Assembly: GCF_030867145.1 (NCBI RefSeq)
Contig: NC_134439.1
Location: forward strand, 7,973,379-8,037,378
Direction of reading: 5' to 3'
From: Opisthocomus hoazin
Lineage: Eukaryota > Chordata > Aves > Opisthocomiformes > Opisthocomidae
DNA length: 64,000 nt
This document shows positions 60,101 to 64,000 of the stretch, one piece after another. Under the pieces are notes generated by a model that searched no databases, was not told where the DNA came from, and saw only the letters and a list, made by a program, of their open reading frames with translations. The position numbers and the translations under genes were made by a program. The first letter of the stretch is position 1, and the number at the start of each line of letters is the position of its first letter.

Positions 60101-61804
60101 TCTGGGAGTTCTCCACAGACAGCACAGAGGAGAACCTCTCTGAGTTTACCCAAGGTTTCCATTTACCCATGCACAGCAGCAACGCAGAGGCCTGCGTCAG
60201 CACCTCCTCTTGCTCCAATCCTTGCTAGCCTCAAAGACGCATCTCACCAAAGGCTGCAAGTCCCACCAGGACTGCCAGAAAATACAGGACTGCATCATGC
60301 TTTCCCTTTCACACGTTGCCCACAGACTTCCGAGAAAGAGGGTGTTGGTGCTTGCAGGTTCCTATCTTCTCCTTCCTCTGCCACCTGAAAACAGCCTCCC
60401 AACATACCTGTGGGGAGTGGAGAAAATCTCTTCAGCTGCTGCTCCAACAGACCTCCTCACATCCCCAAGCTGCTGACCCAGGGAGGCTCTCTAGAGAGAT
60501 GACAGACTGGCGCTCGTCCCAAGGAGAGGAATCAAGTTGCAGTCTTTGCTACACCACAGTTTCCATAGGGCCAGGGCCAGGTTTTTCAGCACTTGAAGAT
60601 TCTTCCTTGAGCAGTGCGGCAGCAGCTGGGCTTTTAACAGCCCCCAAAGTCAGAAGGTGTTTGAGCATCCCCTCAGGCAGACACACCTGCTGGAGAAGTG
60701 CTGCCTCCAAACTCACCGTCACACGGTCAAAGGGGTCTTGGCCACCTCAAAATTTAGGTAGTAGGCAAAGGAACAGATCATGCAGTCCACTGTCAGGCAA
60801 CAGAAGGCTGCCAGGAACCTTCCAGCATCTTGCATCTCATGGTGATCTCAGTGACCCCAACCTTTCCGCGTTTAGGAAGGGGTGCGTGATCATTTTCTCT
60901 GGCCGTATGGTACCCAGCTGGACACGAGGTCTGCGTCCTGAGAGTGGAAAAGGCCCCCTTCAAGACCACTCCTGTTCACCTCTGCTATAGGTACAGTCTG
61001 AAATGATAGAGGACCAGGCAGGGACAAAAGATCCCCAGGGTCTGGCTGGACCCAGGACTCTCTTCCCAAAGGCCTCTTTCCAGCTGTGACAAAGCTCTGC
61101 TCTTCAACACGTCATCTCTGCTTGGCAAATTTCATAGTGATTGACTCCTGCAGTATGAACTTGACTTCCTCTGAGCCTCCCCATAGTGTCTTTACAGCAA
61201 GTGTCTGCTTCAGGCACTCGTTCAGTCTCCAGGACCTCACATCATCCACACTGAAAGAATAGGACTCATATACCCTGGCGAAAAAAAACAGGCCCCAGGC
61301 ATGCTCCTGGCGACCTGCAGGGCTTGCACAGGGAGAGAATGCGGCAAATGAGCCCAGCAAAATGTTCCCAACAGCATTGTTAGTGTTGCAGTAGGGTCCA
61401 ACACTCCCAGCAGAAGCCCACCTGCGTGCAGCAATGAGCAACCATCAGAGAGAGGTGGGAGGAGCAAGAGAAAAGGGTGTGGCATGTCATCTTACCCGGG
61501 AGTCCTTAGGCATGTGGACGAGAAGCAGGAGAGCGGTGCCTAGTTCCTGACAACTTTGCCACAAACAAGCTCACAGGAATGACCCAGGTGCACATCACCT
61601 GCCACCACGGGGTGCCACCAGCACTTGAGCTGAGTCTTCTGCCTGCGATGATGTCTTTCTGCCCCAGAATGCCAAGGGACTCTCATTCTGGAAATTACAG
61701 AAGCCTTCCTATGGGGAAGCACGTGGCATCAGCCAGGAAATGAAAAGGCAGCAGTGCAGGAAACCAGGACACAGCCCATGCCATTAGCTGAGACGCTTTG
61801 CGTT
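57124..61804. other. Long spacer upstream of keratin copy 8
   Basis: No recognisable gene. R8-specific changes are an extra A near 57388 (TTTAAAAGAAG), CATTCTCTCTGCATATTC near 58098 in place of the R7 CATTCACTGTGCATACTC (an R3-R5-like version, suggesting local conversion), and GGGGTGCGTGATC near 60879. Confidence 0.6.
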
Positions 61805-61883
61805 TGACGTGAACTTGTCAGAAAATTATTACTTCCCCAAAGGCTGCCTCTGGGCCTGAGGCAGTGCAGGACTACTATAAAAG
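61805..61883 (+). promoter_or_regulatory. Promoter of keratin copy 8
   Basis: TGACGTGA at 61805-61812, GCCTGAGGC at 61854-61862 and TATAAAAG at 61876-61883. Confidence 0.8.
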
Positions 61884-62253
61884 GCAGCCCAACTCTCGGC
61901 TCTCTCATCCGCTTCTCTCGCCTCCTTCTCATAGGGAATCAGGTGAGTGTGAAGCGTCTTCTCCTCCCGCTCCAAGATCAGGTCTTTCCCCAATGTCTGT
62001 CTCAGCTGACAGGGACTGTCCCAGCACCAGGCCGGGAGCTGTGTCTCATGGGAGAGGGAAGGGCAGAGAACGTCTTCCACTGGGAGAGCCTGGCACTTAG
62101 CTGAAGTGACTCTTCGGCTTTCAGCTGGACAGCCTATGCTGGGCAAGTAGGGGCCTTGGCTTCCCCGTGGTCAGGTGCAGTGCTGCTGCTCATGTGTCCC
62201 TGTTTTCTGCTTCCCCCTGCCCTCTCTCGCAGGTGCCCCTCCAGGCCAGAGAC

Positions 62254-62559
62254 ATGTCCTGCTGCAACCCGTGCCTGCCATGCCAGCCCTGCGGCCCAAC
62301 CCCGCTGGCCAACAGCTGCAATGAGCCCTGTTTCAGGCAGTGCCAGAGCTCCACCGTCGTCATTGAGCCCTCCCCCGTGGTGGTGACCCTGCCCGGACCC
62401 ATCCTCAGCTCCTTCCCGCAGAACACCGTTGTGGGATCCTCCACCTCCGCCGCTGCTGGCAGCATCCTCAGCTCTCAGGGAGTGCCCATCTCCTCCGGAG
62501 GCTTTGACCTCTCCTGCATTACCAGCCGCTACTGTGGCAGCAGATGTCAGCCCTGCTAA
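62254..62559 (+). CDS. Feather beta-keratin copy 8 (majority protein)
   Basis: 101 residues, identical in protein to copies 2, 6 and 7. The silent codon 85 is GAC, as in copies 1-5, although the neighbouring R6 and R7 have GAT. Exon 1 ends at 61942, the intron is 61943-62232 (290 bp) and exon 2 starts at 62233. The leader (GTGCCCCTCCAGGCC) joins the R1-R5 first half to the R6/R7 second half, a small mosaic just before the start codon. Confidence 0.95.
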   Translation: MSCCNPCLPCQPCGPTPLANSCNEPCFRQCQSSTVVIEPSPVVVTLPGPILSSFPQNTVVGSSTSAAAGSILSSQGVPISSGGFDLSCITSRYCGSRCQPC

Positions 62560-62864
62560 AGCTGCTGGCGATGACCCCGGGCAAGAACCTCCAAGACCTC
62601 AGAACATGGTGCTCGACAGAAGATAGAGCTCTGGGGCATTGCATTTAGAGCTTTGGGCCATTCTTCTGCTTCTGCTTCTTCTTCTACTCTCCTCTCTCTC
62701 TCCTTCCTGTGCTGTCGCTGTCTCCCAGCGCCAGCCTGGTAGAGATGTGTTCGCCTCCTTCCCGCTGCAGGGCAAGCAGACGGAACCCCTGCAGAAGCTC
62801 CAGCACATCTCAGTGCCTGCCCCTGGCGCTCCCTGCGAGCCACCTCCTCTTCATTTTCAGACTC

Positions 62865-62870
62865 ATTAAA
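62865..62870 (+). promoter_or_regulatory. Polyadenylation signal ATTAAA, keratin copy 8
   Basis: ATTAAA 306 nt after the stop codon. Confidence 0.8.
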
Positions 62871-62891
62871 ATTGTGCTGCATCGAAATCCG

Positions 62892-64000
62892 GGCCTCCGA
62901 GTCCTCCTTTCTTCTGAGGCAAGTCTTCTAGTCTGCTCAGGAAAGACGGTGGCTTTTTGGAGAGGGTTAGGGTGGGCACAAAAGAAGACCCTTCCTCAGT
63001 CCCAGAGGAAAGAGAGGAGAGGACTCAATGCACTGGGCTGCCTGCTGCGCCCTGTCCCTTGGAGTTGAGGAAGACATGCCTGGCTGCTCCACAGGCATTG
63101 GGCAACATTCAGCCTTGCTGCATGTGTTCTCAGATGGGCCTGGAGCACCGGGCCCTGGAGAAAGTTCTGTCAACAGAGAGCCCATAAAACTGCTGTCCTT
63201 GAGTGAGGAGCCCATGGCAGCAGGAGGCCAAAGGATGAGGTCAGCAGCCCCTCTGTCTCTTGGGGAAGGGACGTCCTCTAGGCCTGGATGGAGCTGTGCT
63301 GGGGGAGGAGGCTCAAGTGGAGAATGGCTCCAAAGGGTGTCAGCAGTGGGCATCTAGAGGCAATAATACCCGGTGACAGCCCACAGCCTCATCCCCCCTT
63401 GCCTTCCTTTCCATTGCCTCATCTCGGGTCCACAGCCAGCACGCACAAGCACAGGCACAAGAGATAGGTACCTCATACGGTCCTGGAGCACCTGGCAGGG
63501 CCCAGCTGCTGTCCAGATTGGCAGGGCTGAGGCAATTCACCAGTTAGTACTGGTATCGGCCACACAAATGGACTCACCACTCCCTGTGAATCCAACAGCC
63601 ACATGGGCACTGCAGCTCCAGGACAGCACCCAGCACCCAGAGACCCATGGCTGCTCTCTAGTCCTTGGTCTCCTCCAAGCCTGGGGCAGCTTGCCTCGGC
63701 TTCTGAGGTGGCACCACTGCCAGGCTCCAGCTCTGATCCAGAAAGGTTCTGTGCAAGTGCAGTTACCCCCTTTGCAACACTAGCAATAGTCTACCATAGA
63801 AAGAACAGAGATTCTGACAGACGACTGGATATTTTTGAGGAAAAAATCTCGTCCCCTCACCCAGCAAGCAGTTCCCGAGGACTACTGCAAGCATGGCCCT
63901 GATCACAAGCACATCTCCTGCTTGGTTCTCACCCTTTTCAGTGCTGCACAGCTGAAGATGCAATTTGGGGTATGTGGAAAGGCCTTTAGCCTATGCGGAG
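62892..64000. other. 3' spacer after keratin copy 8, cut by window end
   Basis: No gene is seen. GGCACAAGAGATAGG near 63451 (others CACATGAGATAGG) removes a stop context and lengthens a chance + frame to 136 codons. Confidence 0.6.

Larger units (their letters stand above)
56708..64000 (+). repeat. Tandem unit R8 (incomplete, no LTR insertion)
   Basis: 7293 bp are visible; by comparison with R7 about 47 bp lie beyond the window. The array therefore probably continues on this side. Confidence 0.93.

Noticed and set aside
1-64000. CRISPR array, tRNA or rRNA genes, or a bacterial-type operon
   Set aside because: The periodicity is kilobase-scale and eukaryotic; no short spaced repeats or RNA gene signatures were seen.

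Overview
The window is vertebrate, almost certainly bird, nuclear DNA. It is filled by eight copies, all in the same orientation, of one long tandem repeat. Each copy carries one intact avian feather-type beta-keratin (corneous beta-protein) gene on the + strand. The evidence for a bird is the keratin itself: a Cys-rich N-terminus, a 34-residue beta core with the [20 protein letters not shown] signature, and a non-coding first exon. No bacterial operons, RNA genes or CRISPR arrays were seen.

Layout. Taking the start of the window as the phase, the units are R1 1-7342, R2 7343-14690, R3 14691-23498, R4 23499-32116, R5 32117-40734, R6 40735-49367, R7 49368-56707 and R8 56708-64000 (cut about 47 bases short). 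Each unit contains, in order: (1) an antisense, frameshifted N-terminal fragment of an olfactory-receptor-like gene; (2) 4.5-4.7 kb of spacer with no recognisable gene; (3) a compact promoter with a CRE-like site, an AP-2-type palindrome and TATAAAAG; (4) a short non-coding exon 1, a 289-290 bp intron, and exon 2 with the whole 101-codon reading frame; (5) a 3' UTR with ATTAAA; (6) about 1.2 kb of 3' spacer.

R3-R6 also carry a non-coding LTR-retrovirus-derived element of 1280-1470 bp. It sits at the identical site in all four, with the same GGAC target duplication, so it inserted once and was multiplied with the unit. In R3 it contains a (CCTTT)41 microsatellite that is only 3 repeats long in the other copies.

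The eight keratins are nearly invariant. R2, R6, R7 and R8 encode the same protein, R3-R5 differ by A68V, and R1 differs by N5T and L8P. The array is a patchwork of recently homogenised blocks: a near-exact 8618-bp period from about 25.6 to 43.3 kb, and a 7340-bp period from about 44.5 kb to the end. R6 is a recombinant of the two with a junction near 43.29-43.36 kb. The genes probably act together as a dosage array for one structural protein of feather or other cornified epidermis. That is inferred from copy number and shared promoters, not shown by the sequence.

All statements come from reading the sequence by eye. Family assignments rest on remembered family signatures, not on searches.
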